Of a stretch of DNA of 64,000 bases, positions 23,205 to 32,562 are shown one piece after another; the first letter of the stretch is position 1, and every line of letters begins with the position of its first letter. Source of the stretch: an uncultured Woeseiaceae bacterium (GTDB lineage: Bacteria > Pseudomonadota > Gammaproteobacteria > Steroidobacterales > Woeseiaceae); assembly GCA_945788625.1 (NCBI GenBank), contig CALZMQ010000002.1, forward strand, positions 124,001 to 188,000. The letters are read 5' to 3'. Both the position numbers and the translations under genes were made by a program. A model generated the notes under the pieces. It ran no database searches and was not told the origin of the DNA. It was given only the letters and a program-made list of their open reading frames with translations.

Positions 23205-25618
23205 GCCGCCAGGTCGGCTGCGGGCCGTGCAACGGCCTCGACGTCGTCGACCGTGATTTTGCGCCGGCGCTGCTCGTGCAAGCGCGTCACCAGTGAAATA
23301 CAAATTTTCTGGATCAGGTAAGGTTTGCCGGCGGTCAGGGCGATGATCCTCTCGACGACACCGCTGTCGAGTTTGAACATACCGCCGATCGGGCGCTCGA
23401 TCAGCTCACGCGCCTCGGTCGGTCCGAACGGCCTGACTTCGATTTCCTCGAAGAAGTTGTACCAGGGGCTGCCTTCTCGTTCCCACTGCTTCTTGATCTC
23501 GACGCCGGAAACTACTGCGACCAGGTTCTCCGCGAAGCTCTTCATGAACAGGCTGCGAAGCTTCTGGTTGATTCTCGGGTCGTAGTCGTTCAACTCGTCG
23601 ACTTCGTCAATCAGCAACACCAGCCTGACGTTCTTCGACGTCTGCGCTTTGAGCGTTTTCAGCACTGCCCGCACGTCGGCGACGAAGTCTCGATAGGAAT
23701 AATCCTCCGACAGGTCCTTGCCAGGCCGCAAACCGTTCAACAGCGGCGAGAGTTCCTGGAAAACGTCTTCTGCAATCGTTTGAAAGAAGCGCGTTTCCGG
23801 TGTGCCCTGCAGGTCGACATAAACGGGATGAAACTCGTAGGCCGGGTCGTCGAGATTGCTCAGGCGTTTCTTGAGTTGGTGCTGAATCGAGGTCTTGCCG
23901 ATTCGGCGCTCACCGTATATCAGCAGACTGTTGTTGTGAATGGTCTGCAGGATCCGGTCGACCAGTGGCTGGCGGCCGAAGAACATCTCGTCTTCGAGGA
24001 CCGGCGCACCGGCGACATAAGGATTGAAACGGCGCATTCTGAGCTGCGCGCGGCGGCGCGAGCGTTGCCACAAGAGGGCCATTGCCAGTGCGGCAACGCC
24101 GCCCAAGAGCGATGCATAGAACCACGGTGCCCGATAGTAGGGGCGGTGGTAAACGACCGAGTATTCACTGCTGGACACCAGGTCTTCAGAATCTGTCGCA
24201 ACGAGGCGGAACGTCGAGCGCCCGGGGGAGAGATCCGTATCGACGTTGAATTCGGTGAGGTAGATGTCGCCAAGCTGCTGACTGCTGACACGCGCGTCGA
24301 GAACCCTGTCGTTATCGTCGAAAAAGACTGCGTCGACCGGCGAATCGTCAATGATGACTCCGTTCAGGCGAAAAACGGGATTGCTGATCGTCTGAGCCAG
24401 CGTGCCGTCGTCCTGTTCCTGCCGGAAATCAACGAATCGCACCGCGGGAGGGATGTTCCCTTTTGCCACCGTACCCAGCAGCCTGCGGCTGATTGCGTCG
24501 TACGCCCAGGCGACATGCTCGAGCGCCGATGTGTTGCCGGGATCCAGCGCCAGCACGCGATTCGCGGCCGACAGAACCGCCTCGGCCGCCCCGATATCCA
24601 ACTGAGAGCGTGCTTCGGCCAGCAGTTCGCCGATCATCGTTTGGCGTGCGTTCTCCGCTTCTGCCTCCTTACGTGCCCGTAGCAGCCGGCCCTGCATCGA
24701 TTGTGCTTCTGCGTTGCCGGGATCGAGCACGAGTACGGACTGAAGTCGATCGAGGGCCGTGACAAACTGGCCCTCCGATTCCAGTTGCAGCGCCTCCAGA
24801 AGCATACTGGCTACCGCGGTTCGCCAGTCCCCGAGCTGATGGCTGCCTTCGAGCTTTGCAAGCAGCTTGCCCTGCGCGTCGTCGAGCAGTGCCTGGGTCC
24901 GCGGGTCCTGATCGAGCAACAGTGCCTGTCGGAAGAGACTCGATGCCTTAGCGTATTGACCGTCGCGGACGAGGGCATCGCCGTCATCGATGAGCTCGGC
25001 GGCCCTTTGACTTTGCCCTTGCGCGCGCTCGCGTTCCGCAACTCGTTCGCGCAGACGGCTCATGGCAGCCACCGCATCGGCGTCATCGGGCGCGACCGCC
25101 AGCGCCCGGTCGAGCGCTGCTATCGCTTCGTCGACGCGACCCTGGCTCTCGAGATCGCGGGCATCATCGAGACTCTGCTGGACGATACGACGAATTCGCT
25201 GCTGTTCCTCTGCTGCCGCTGTCAATCGCGCTTCCTGTGCGAGGCCGCGGAAGTGTTCCAATTCGGTAGTCGCGGGCTCGGATTGTGAAATGGCGCCGAG
25301 CCGCTCTTCCGTCTCGAAAGCCTGTATGGCCGCATCGAACTGATCGAGATGGTAGTAGGCAATGCCCAGCTTCAGGTACGGGAAGTAGGGCGTGAATTTC
25401 ATTCCGTAGCTGCGCACGCGTGCGCCGGAGTCGCCCTTGCGTTTCAGAGCCTCATTGATTTCCTGGACAGCCAGTGGCCAGTCCTGGTTCTCGAGGGCCG
25501 TCTCGGCCCTCGAGTAATGCTCGTACCAGTAGTCACCACTTGCCGGGCAGGTCATCAAGACCATCGCTGCGCCCACAAGGAGAGTCAATCGCCTGCCGGG
25601 TGATGGTGGCACCTTCAT
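23201..25618 (-). CDS. TPR - transmembrane - STAND-like ATPase
   Basis: The 805-residue protein has an N-terminal export/anchor segment (9-27), TPR repeats over about 30-385 (for example AIAALDRALAVAPDDADAVA and ALDRLQSVLVLDPGNAEA), and a beta-rich domain at 390-492. One transmembrane helix lies near 499-517 and a cytoplasmic ATPase from about 535. The ATPase shows FFGRQ (546-550), Walker A GERRIGKTS (569-577) and Walker B LVLLIDEVDE (666-675). The same FGR, GxRRIGKTS and DLQGT landmarks appear in the ATPase encoded at 27460, so the two are relatives. Topology predicts that a periplasmic TPR event is relayed to a cytoplasmic NTPase. There is no effector domain, so the output must be a partner protein. 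Confidence 0.75.
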   Translation of the reverse strand: MKVPPSPGRRLTLLVGAAMVLMTCPASGDYWYEHYSRAETALENQDWPLAVQEINEALKRKGDSGARVRSYGMKFTPYFPYLKLGIAYYHLDQFDAAIQAFETEERLGAISQSEPATTELEHFRGLAQEARLTAAAEEQQRIRRIVQQSLDDARDLESQGRVDEAIAALDRALAVAPDDADAVAAMSRLRERVAERERAQGQSQRAAELIDDGDALVRDGQYAKASSLFRQALLLDQDPRTQALLDDAQGKLLAKLEGSHQLGDWRTAVASMLLEALQLESEGQFVTALDRLQSVLVLDPGNAEAQSMQGRLLRARKEAEAENARQTMIGELLAEARSQLDIGAAEAVLSAANRVLALDPGNTSALEHVAWAYDAISRRLLGTVAKGNIPPAVRFVDFRQEQDDGTLAQTISNPVFRLNGVIIDDSPVDAVFFDDNDRVLDARVSSQQLGDIYLTEFNVDTDLSPGRSTFRLVATDSEDLVSSSEYSVVYHRPYYRAPWFYASLLGGVAALAMALLWQRSRRRAQLRMRRFNPYVAGAPVLEDEMFFGRQPLVDRILQTIHNNSLLIYGERRIGKTSIQHQLKKRLSNLDDPAYEFHPVYVDLQGTPETRFFQTIAEDVFQELSPLLNGLRPGKDLSEDYSYRDFVADVRAVLKTLKAQTSKNVRLVLLIDEVDELNDYDPRINQKLRSLFMKSFAENLVAVVSGVEIKKQWEREGSPWYNFFEEIEVRPFGPTEARELIERPIGGMFKLDSGVVERIIALTAGKPYLIQKICISLVTRLHEQRRRKITVDDVEAVARPAADLAA

Positions 25619-25704
25619 CTTGGGACTACCTCACAGGGCCGTGTCGAGCGCAATACGAAATTTCCGAACAGAAACGGCCCTGCTGTTTACGTCAGTTCAT
25701 CGCA

Positions 25705-27300
25705 TTATTGCCTCGTTCCTCCCAGCCTGACTACCGACGAGAGGAAGTCAGTCGTTACGTTTACCGTCACGCTTGTGCCGTAGTAGAACAGCGTCGACAC
25801 GCCTGTTCCCTGGCCTGTCCCGACGGATCCAGACAGCGTGCCGCCGACATCCATGTTGAGCGTCGCCTGGCTGACACCACCGATATCGACATCCGCGTTG
25901 CCAATCGGACGAATGTCGCCAAAGCCCAGCTGGCTGACGCCGGAGACGGTGGCGGTCAGGTTGTTGATTGCCAAGCCACTGCCGTGCAGTCGGCTTACGC
26001 CACCAACATTGACGGTCATACGGTCCTGGCTGAAACCGTTCAGGTTTGCATTAACGACGCCGGTCAGGTCGATGCGGTCGAGTATGGGCATCGTGACACG
26101 CGCGTGCAGGGTTTCGATATTGCCGTTTCCACTTTGCAGCGCGATCGTGAGTTTCTCGCCTGCCTGGGTCACGTTCACGCGACTCGCGGCCGTCGAGTCT
26201 ACGTCGACCTCGACGGCGAAATCGGACCCTTGCGTAACCGTTACGTTGAAGACCGTCGTTACGGCAATTTCGGTGAAGTCCCGAAGCGCGAACACGAGCG
26301 TTTCGGTCTGATTGACGTGGCGGCCGAATGTGATCCGATCTGCGGCAATACGGTTGCCGGAAGCGAATTCCCCGTCGATGACGATTTCGGCGTTCAAGGC
26401 CAGGTCACCAGCATTACCGTTGGTGTAAACCGTGGCGACGTTTGCGATCGCGGCAACATGGCCTACGTCGAAGTCGGCTTGCGAATTGAAGCGCGTAATG
26501 ACTCCGGCGGATTGAACGCGCTGGCCGATTGGACCACGCAGTGCCGTAGCCGCTACCAGGCGGTCGACCGTGAAAAGGCCGCCGGACAATGAGCCGTGGA
26601 CCTTGACCATCATGCCGTTGCTCGGGGCTCCGCCCGGCACATCGATCAGCGCCGCGCCGCTGTAGTCAACGGTGAGCCGGTTGATGGTAAAAAGCAGATT
26701 GCCTATGTCGAGACCCGCAACCTCGCCGATGAGTTGTAATTCAGCGTTGGCGGCGGCGAAATCGATTCGCGTCGCCCGAATTGCACCGGCAGCATCGGCG
26801 AAACCGCTGACCGCGATCGTGTCTCCCGGGGACAGTCCGGCGAAGGTTGCCGGATCGATGGCGGTGTCGAACAAGGTATCCGCGTCGGAAAGCACCGACT
26901 GCCCCATTACGATCATTTGACCGTTCGTGGCATCGAGGCTCTCGACGGGTCCCACGAGGTTGGCATCGTAGCGAACGCTGTTGGCCGACCCGGTATTGCC
27001 GTCGGCGTTGATTCGGCCGCTTACGGTGACAATCTGGCCATGTCGCAGCTCGGCCAGGGTTCCGGGCAGGCCGTTTATCGTGACGGTCGCGTTGTTCACC
27101 GAGTAGCGCACGTCGTTGACCGTCACACCTCCGAGCCCCGTTATTGTCCCGTGTGCCGTGATGGGCTCGCTGTTAAGCGGGGGCAATCCCGTTGCATTGA
27201 TCGTTATGTCCGGAAAGTTGACATCACCTGACGAACAGCCGGCGAGCAGTCCCAGGAACACCGGGACCAGGTGCTTGAAACGAATCGATCTGGCTTTCAT
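25705..27300 (-). CDS. Lipoprotein with DUF5666 repeats and a DUF2807-like C-terminal domain
   Basis: The 531-residue product has a lipobox (LGLLAGC, lipidated cysteine near 22). Residues about 45-330 hold roughly four repeats of the DUF5666 type, each with a GxIxx(G/V)xGxxxxVDG-like core (TAHGTITGLGGVTVNDV, VGPVESLDATNGQMIV, GPIGQRVQSAGVITRF). The C-terminal part, from ALRDFTEIAVTTVFNVTV, has the right-handed parallel-strand repeats of DUF2807 'GIN' domains (VGGVSRLHGSG, VSGVSQLGFGD, IGGVSQATLN). It is likely an outer-membrane-anchored surface or periplasmic adhesin/sensor. It lies between two related ATPases and is divergent from the second, which suggests one sensory locus. Confidence 0.75.
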   Translation of the reverse strand: MKARSIRFKHLVPVFLGLLAGCSSGDVNFPDITINATGLPPLNSEPITAHGTITGLGGVTVNDVRYSVNNATVTINGLPGTLAELRHGQIVTVSGRINADGNTGSANSVRYDANLVGPVESLDATNGQMIVMGQSVLSDADTLFDTAIDPATFAGLSPGDTIAVSGFADAAGAIRATRIDFAAANAELQLIGEVAGLDIGNLLFTINRLTVDYSGAALIDVPGGAPSNGMMVKVHGSLSGGLFTVDRLVAATALRGPIGQRVQSAGVITRFNSQADFDVGHVAAIANVATVYTNGNAGDLALNAEIVIDGEFASGNRIAADRITFGRHVNQTETLVFALRDFTEIAVTTVFNVTVTQGSDFAVEVDVDSTAASRVNVTQAGEKLTIALQSGNGNIETLHARVTMPILDRIDLTGVVNANLNGFSQDRMTVNVGGVSRLHGSGLAINNLTATVSGVSQLGFGDIRPIGNADVDIGGVSQATLNMDVGGTLSGSVGTGQGTGVSTLFYYGTSVTVNVTTDFLSSVVRLGGTRQ

Positions 27301-27459
27301 GGCGACACCTCTCAGTTCTATACAGGTCATTACTTGCAGGATTCATTGGACTGCCTTCTTTCGGTTGCCGCTTGATGAACACGTAATATCGACCTGAGAT
27401 TTATGTCGGGGCCGCGGAGGCCCTAAGTACATCCCCGAGTTGTTGCCGCAGGTGTCTGC

Positions 27460-29316
27460 GTGTTAGCTAAAAGGATGATCCCCGAACCGTACGAATCGAC
27501 CAGGTTCACCATCGACCCGCGCGAAGGCACGGCGAGCGGTGCCGGTGGCAGTGTCCGGCTGGAACCCAAGGTGATGAAGGTGCTGGCGGAGCTGGCCAGG
27601 CACCCCGGGAAGGTCGTCTCCAGGGAAGAACTCATGGACACGGTGTGGCCGGGTATGGTCGTGACCGAGCATACCTTGAGCCGCTGTATCTACCAGCTGC
27701 GGCAGGATCTGGGCAAGATCGCCACCGAACAGGGCGACGGGGCCTACAACCCGATCGAGACACTGCCCAAGCGCGGCTATCGCCTGCTGGCGGGAATAGA
27801 GACACTGCAGGACAGATACACTGCGTCGCCGCAGGAGCGGCCCTCAATGGCGCCGGCGATCCCGTTCGTTGTCGGGCAGTGGGTCCGGGGTGAGCGGTTT
27901 TACGGTCGCACGGCACAAATCGCGGAGATTCTGGAGGGCCACCGGAACTGCGTCTGGCTGCTCGGCACGCGGCGAATAGGAAAAACCTCGCTGTTGAAAC
28001 AGATCGAGTACATCGCCGATACGTCATTCGAGCGGCGCTACTTTCCGGTCTTCTGGGATTTGCAGGGCACGGAGACACCGGCCGAACTGCACCTGAACTT
28101 CGCCGATGCGCTGCTGGACGCGGATGAGCGCCTGGAGCATGTCGGTATCAGCCTGGACGACGTGCAGTCCGACGACCTGTTCGTCTCGCTCGAGCGGCTT
28201 CGTCGACTGCTGCGCGGCAAGAACATGGGGCTATTACTGCTCTGCGACGAAGTCGAGGAACTGATCGGGCTCAACAGCAAAGCGCCGTCTTTGCTGCGCA
28301 AGTTGCGCCACGCAATGCAGAGCCGCGAAGATATCCGTACTGTCCTCGCATCCACGATCCGATTATGGACGCTGGCCGACGAGAAACACGACACGTCCCC
28401 GTTCCTGCACGGATTTACGCCACCGCTGTATATCGAGCGCCTGTCCGAGGAAGAGGCGAACGCACTGATTGAACAGTCGCAGCTCGGCCCGGAAGAACGG
28501 CCGCAGTTCGAACCCGGTGTCGCCGACCAGATTCGAACGCAGTGTGACAGTCATCCTTACCTGGTACAGCTCGTCTGCAAACGCTACCTCGAATCCGGAG
28601 CTATCGAGGAGGCCATAGAACAGGTCGCCACGGACCGGATGGTGAGTTATTTCTTCTCGGTAGATTTCGACATGCTGTCTGAAACGGAACGCGGGATTGT
28701 CGAGTCGATTGCGGGCGATCCGCTCACTTCCGACTCGATTCGTGACATGTTCTCGATAGGGCCGGATACCCTCATGGGAACGCTGCGCCGCCTGGAAAAC
28801 CTCGGTTTCATTCGCAAGACGGAAGAACACGCATTCGAATTATCAAACTACTTCTTCCGCCGCTGGCTTAAGGCCATGCAGGACGAATCCCCGCCGGCGG
28901 TCGCTGCAACAGGGCCCCCACAGCGAGCCGAAGCAGAGCAGGCGTCAGCGATCGATAGCGACGAACCACCGGCTGTCGGCCTGTTCGATGATCTCAAGCG
29001 ACGCAACGTATTCCGCGTCGGTTTGGCGTACATCGTAATCGCCTGGCTATTGCTGCAGGTAGGCGAAATCATGTTCGATTTTCTCGAAGTTCCCGTGTGG
29101 GCCGGCAAGTTGCTGATCGTGTTTCTCGCACTCGGTTTCCCCGTAGCGCTGGTCCTTGCCTGGGCCTTCGAACTGACGCCGGAGGGTGTTAAGCGCGATA
29201 GCGACGTCGACCGATCGAAGTCGGATACCCGCCAGATCCGCCGCAAGTTCAATCACTTCATTATTGCAGCCCTGGTGATCGCGGTTACTTTCTTTGCTCT
29301 CGGCAAGTTTTTGTGA
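27460..29316 (+). CDS. Winged-helix - STAND-like ATPase - membrane module fusion regulator
   Basis: This 618-residue protein fuses an OmpR/CadC-type winged helix (about 14-112, with HTLSRCIYQLRQDLG and PKRGYRLL) to an ATPase with FYGR (147-150), Walker A GTRRIGKTS (169-177) and Walker B LLLLCDEVEE (258-267). After an arginine-finger/helical region it ends with GLFDDLKRRNVFRVGLAYIV, two to three transmembrane helices (about 520-540, 550-572 and 598-616). CadC-like logic would place the DNA-binding domain in the cytoplasm tethered to the membrane. The ATPase is closest to that of the 23201 gene. The GTG at 27460 has AGGTG upstream; an ATG at 27475 is the alternative. Confidence 0.75.
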   Translation: MLAKRMIPEPYESTRFTIDPREGTASGAGGSVRLEPKVMKVLAELARHPGKVVSREELMDTVWPGMVVTEHTLSRCIYQLRQDLGKIATEQGDGAYNPIETLPKRGYRLLAGIETLQDRYTASPQERPSMAPAIPFVVGQWVRGERFYGRTAQIAEILEGHRNCVWLLGTRRIGKTSLLKQIEYIADTSFERRYFPVFWDLQGTETPAELHLNFADALLDADERLEHVGISLDDVQSDDLFVSLERLRRLLRGKNMGLLLLCDEVEELIGLNSKAPSLLRKLRHAMQSREDIRTVLASTIRLWTLADEKHDTSPFLHGFTPPLYIERLSEEEANALIEQSQLGPEERPQFEPGVADQIRTQCDSHPYLVQLVCKRYLESGAIEEAIEQVATDRMVSYFFSVDFDMLSETERGIVESIAGDPLTSDSIRDMFSIGPDTLMGTLRRLENLGFIRKTEEHAFELSNYFFRRWLKAMQDESPPAVAATGPPQRAEAEQASAIDSDEPPAVGLFDDLKRRNVFRVGLAYIVIAWLLLQVGEIMFDFLEVPVWAGKLLIVFLALGFPVALVLAWAFELTPEGVKRDSDVDRSKSDTRQIRRKFNHFIIAALVIAVTFFALGKFL

Positions 29317-29329
29317 ATCGAGTCGCAGC

Positions 29330-30655
29330 CTAGAAGCTGAAGACTGTCGATAGCGACACCGTGTCGACGCGATCGGCGAAATCCACGCCAACATCAATCT
29401 GGAAACGCTCCGTTGCGATGCCCACTCCGGCGGAGTAGTGCCAGTCGTCTCCGCTCCCCGGTAGGAGTGCGCGGAGGTAGGGGTCGTCGGTCGTGGCCCG
29501 CATCTGGTGATCGGGATCGAGCCAGGTCCCGAACCGCAGGGCAATAATCGGCGTCGAGCGCAGGAAAACGTACTCGGCTCCCAGGTGAAACTCATTGGCG
29601 TCGTCGATCGTCTGGTCGTCGAGTTCGAGACTTGCCGGAATGTCCGAGTATTCGACACGGTCCCATTGAAAGCTGATCGTCAGGTTGCCGTCGGGCGCCT
29701 GGTAGGCAATCCCGAGCCCATAGATATCCGGAAAATCGACCGACGCCGACCCCTGGCCGAACACCTCTCCCGGCGGAACGCCGAAGTCGACGGCTTCGCC
29801 GGCCCTCACTATGATATTGAAATCCGTCTCGAGACCCTGGCGATAGACGGCACCCAGTCTGACGCTGCTCGATAAGCGCCACAGGAGTCCCAGCGTCATC
29901 GTCCAGTTGCTGTCGTCGATGAAACTCCGCTGGCTGAGCACCGTTCGCTCGGGGAGGTAGGAATTCAATGCGAAGACACTCGCCACCGAGTCGTCATCCG
30001 GCAGGTACTGGGTAACGTTCGCCTCGAGCGATGCATCGTAATGGACAAAGCCGAGACCGACATCGAGAGATTCGTTGACCCGGTACCCGGCCGAGAGCCC
30101 ATAGCTCACAATATTGAGGTCACTGCTTGCCGTCTGGTCCAGTGCTCGAACCTGGCAGCAATCGGTGCCGCCGCTGAAGAAACCCTGCGTAGCACTCGAG
30201 AATTCGAGGTTTGCGTATTGGTGACGAAAAAATGCAAGCGACCAGTCACCTATCGGATAGGCAATAGAGACGAAGGAGAGCCCCGAGCTGTTATTACTTG
30301 ATTCAGCCATGCGGATACCGACCGTATCATCGATCCCGAAGCCGCTGGGCAGCCCCTCGGTCCTGCCGCCCTCGCTGAACGGCGTGGAGTAATCCCAGTT
30401 GCGACCCTCGATAGAGATTTCGGGCGTCAACAACTGCGCCAGTCCGGCGGGATTCGCGAATGCTGCCGTGGCGTCGTCCGCCAGGGCGGCGAACGCTCCG
30501 CCGAAGGCCATACTGCGCGCTCCGGGATCGGAGAAGCTGAGTTGCAGCGGCACGATAGGCTGCTGCCCCGAGGCACGGAACGGACCCAGCAATCCCGCAA
30601 GGAGCAGAATCAACGCTCCAAAGACAATGGACGGTCGATCAACTCGCTTTGCCAT
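29330..30655 (-). CDS. OmpP1/FadL-family outer-membrane protein
   Basis: FadL-family beta barrels let hydrophobic compounds such as long-chain fatty acids cross the outer membrane. The 441-residue protein has a signal peptide ending at about RASGQ. Family landmarks are SDPGARSMAFGGAFAALADDATAAFANPAGLA (split here as GARSMAFGGAFAALADDA and TAAFANPAGLA) and the barrel end ending in SLSTVFSF with a terminal phenylalanine, as in outer-membrane proteins. Repeated strands such as SYGLSAGYRVNESLDVGLG support the barrel. It is convergent with the ATPase regulator gene (13-bp gap) and divergent from the S8 protease gene. Substrate unknown. Confidence 0.85.
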   Translation of the reverse strand: MAKRVDRPSIVFGALILLLAGLLGPFRASGQQPIVPLQLSFSDPGARSMAFGGAFAALADDATAAFANPAGLAQLLTPEISIEGRNWDYSTPFSEGGRTEGLPSGFGIDDTVGIRMAESSNNSSGLSFVSIAYPIGDWSLAFFRHQYANLEFSSATQGFFSGGTDCCQVRALDQTASSDLNIVSYGLSAGYRVNESLDVGLGFVHYDASLEANVTQYLPDDDSVASVFALNSYLPERTVLSQRSFIDDSNWTMTLGLLWRLSSSVRLGAVYRQGLETDFNIIVRAGEAVDFGVPPGEVFGQGSASVDFPDIYGLGIAYQAPDGNLTISFQWDRVEYSDIPASLELDDQTIDDANEFHLGAEYVFLRSTPIIALRFGTWLDPDHQMRATTDDPYLRALLPGSGDDWHYSAGVGIATERFQIDVGVDFADRVDTVSLSTVFSF

Positions 30656-30902
30656 CCGCGTGTCGCCTGTCGGGCAGCTATATACTATTCCAAGCTACTC
30701 GTCGTTATACGGCGCCTCAATAGGGACTCTCCGTACTGCGCCATCATTTGAACAGTGGTTCGCCCAAGCGTTATTCTATCGACTGGGCGACCGTCCCTGC
30801 CTGGAGATCTACTGCGATCGCGATGAAGTGTACGGAGCGGCGCGCCCCCGGGAATGATGGCACCTACCTGTCCTGTGAACTGGCTGATCAAGGAGAGTCG
30901 GA

Positions 30903-32204
30903 ATGAGAAAGAGCAACAAGGGCCCCCTCCGTATTATTTCTCCGGACGTGTCCCAGGAAGTCGTTGTCAAACTGAAAACGACGCGCGCGGCGCGTTCGAC
31001 GCTGCGGGCATTGACCGGGATGGAAGCGCCCGCCGGCCGTGCACCCAAGAAAGGACCGTTGAAAAAACTCCTCGATTCCGGGCGGGTCGTCTCGATGAAG
31101 CCCGTGTTCCGCGATCCGGCCATTCGGCGGGCAACCGCCGTCGAGCGAATGGTGCTGTCCGTTGACGACCGCACCGACAAGGATCTGGCGGGCCTGAACA
31201 TACTGGCATTCGACTCCACCGACGAGGCTGAGAAAGCCGCCAAACAGCTTTCCGCCGACGATTCGGTGGCCTATGCGCACCAGCCGCAGGAACGATTTCC
31301 CGCGCCGGCCAGGAAGCGCCGCGCCAGGCGCAAGCCGAAGAAAGTCGATCCGCTGCAGAATCGCCAGTGGGGTCTCAACGCGATCAACCTGTTCGCCGCT
31401 CAAAAAGCGCGTGGATTCAAAGATGCTGTAGACATTCCGATCGCCGTAATCGATACGGGCGTGGATTCCGCGCATCCCGACCTGAAACGGGTCGTCATCG
31501 ACGAACGGAGTTTCACGACGGGTTCGCTCAAGGACGTGCAGGGACACGGCACGCATGTGATCGGTATCATAGCCGCCATCACGAACAACGGTGTCGGCGT
31601 TTCGGGTACCTGCCAGTCCAAAGCAGTGACTTCCCTGAAAGCGCTGGGTCCGTACAACGCAGCGGGGTACTACCAGGCACTGCGGTATGCAGCGGACAAC
31701 GGCGCCAGGGTATTGAACATGAGTCTCGGCGGAGGCAAAGATCCGACCGAAGAACGCCTGCTTAAAAGGGCGATGAACAACGGCGTCATTGTCGTCGCGG
31801 CAATGGGAAACGAGTCGACGTCTGCGCCGAGCTATCCGGCCGCGATCAGGAATGTCATCGCGGTGGGCGCGTCCACGGAAGTCGACGGTCATGCGAGTTT
31901 CAGCAACACGGGCAGCCACATCAACCTCGTTGCGCCGGGCGTAAACATCCTCAGTACCGTCCCGACCTATCCGGCTGCGCTCGCCGATACGACCGACTAC
32001 GAGGCCTGGCCGGGCACGTCGATGGCGACACCGTACGTTGCAGCCGCTGTTGCGCTGATGCTTGCGAAGAACCCGGCCGCGACTCTGGCCGATATAACCG
32101 ACGCCCTCGAAAGGAGTGCGGACAAGGTGCCGGGGCAGCAAGGGTTTTCAAAGCTCTTCGGGCACGGCCGCTTGAACGTTGAAAATGCCCTCAAGAGAAT
32201 CTAA
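30903..32204 (+). CDS. S8 (subtilisin-like) serine protease with N-terminal propeptide-like domain
   Basis: The 433-residue protein has a subtilase domain from about 155 with Asp184 in VIDTGVD, His215 in GHGTHVIGI, oxyanion Asn303 in MGNEST and nucleophile Ser373 in GTSMATPYVA. All four key residues are present. Residues 15-135 form a lead region containing VVSMKPVF and SADDSVAYAHQPQER that resembles inhibitor/propeptide domains. There is no signal peptide, so it should act in the cytoplasm or be exported by another route. AAGGAGA precedes the ATG. Its last 20 bases overlap a gene whose product resembles its propeptide-like region. Confidence 0.85.
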   Translation: MRKSNKGPLRIISPDVSQEVVVKLKTTRAARSTLRALTGMEAPAGRAPKKGPLKKLLDSGRVVSMKPVFRDPAIRRATAVERMVLSVDDRTDKDLAGLNILAFDSTDEAEKAAKQLSADDSVAYAHQPQERFPAPARKRRARRKPKKVDPLQNRQWGLNAINLFAAQKARGFKDAVDIPIAVIDTGVDSAHPDLKRVVIDERSFTTGSLKDVQGHGTHVIGIIAAITNNGVGVSGTCQSKAVTSLKALGPYNAAGYYQALRYAADNGARVLNMSLGGGKDPTEERLLKRAMNNGVIVVAAMGNESTSAPSYPAAIRNVIAVGASTEVDGHASFSNTGSHINLVAPGVNILSTVPTYPAALADTTDYEAWPGTSMATPYVAAAVALMLAKNPAATLADITDALERSADKVPGQQGFSKLFGHGRLNVENALKRI

Positions 32205-32562
32205 ACGAAAAACCGGGCCCCGCTCGGGAAAGAAGCGCAAGACCGGCCGGGCCGCGACGAAGAAAGGCGAGGCAGCCGGACCGAGCGTCACGGTCCAGTT
32301 CAGCCATGAATGTGACGAGGACGAACAGCTCGGCAATATCCACAGGCTCATCGGCAAGAAGCACATCGCCTCAATGGAGCAGGTGTTCCCGGGGGAGAAA
32401 GACCCGGAATTGGGGACACTGGTGGTACTTACCCTGGATGAGTCCGCCCCGGTCGAAGAGACAATAGACACTTTGAACGCGGACGATGAGATAGAAATCG
32501 CGCACGTGGCGGCAGAGCGCAAGCCACAACGAAGCATTGGGAGGAATAAGAATGGGAAATAA
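32185..32562 (+). CDS. Free-standing propeptide-like protein next to S8 protease
   Basis: The 125-residue protein starts with a strongly basic tail (SRESKRKTGPRSGKKRK) and then a domain matching the N-terminal region of the adjacent protease. IASMEQVF at 61-68 corresponds to VVSMKPVF in the protease (62-69). NADDEIEIAHVAAER corresponds to SADDSVAYAHQPQER. It overlaps the protease gene by 20 bp and the next gene by 11 bp, implying coupled translation and a stoichiometric complex. By analogy with I9-type inhibitors and propeptides it may chaperone or restrain the protease, but this is inference. A TTG two codons upstream is an alternative start. Confidence 0.6.
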   Translation: MPSRESKRKTGPRSGKKRKTGRAATKKGEAAGPSVTVQFSHECDEDEQLGNIHRLIGKKHIASMEQVFPGEKDPELGTLVVLTLDESAPVEETIDTLNADDEIEIAHVAAERKPQRSIGRNKNGK

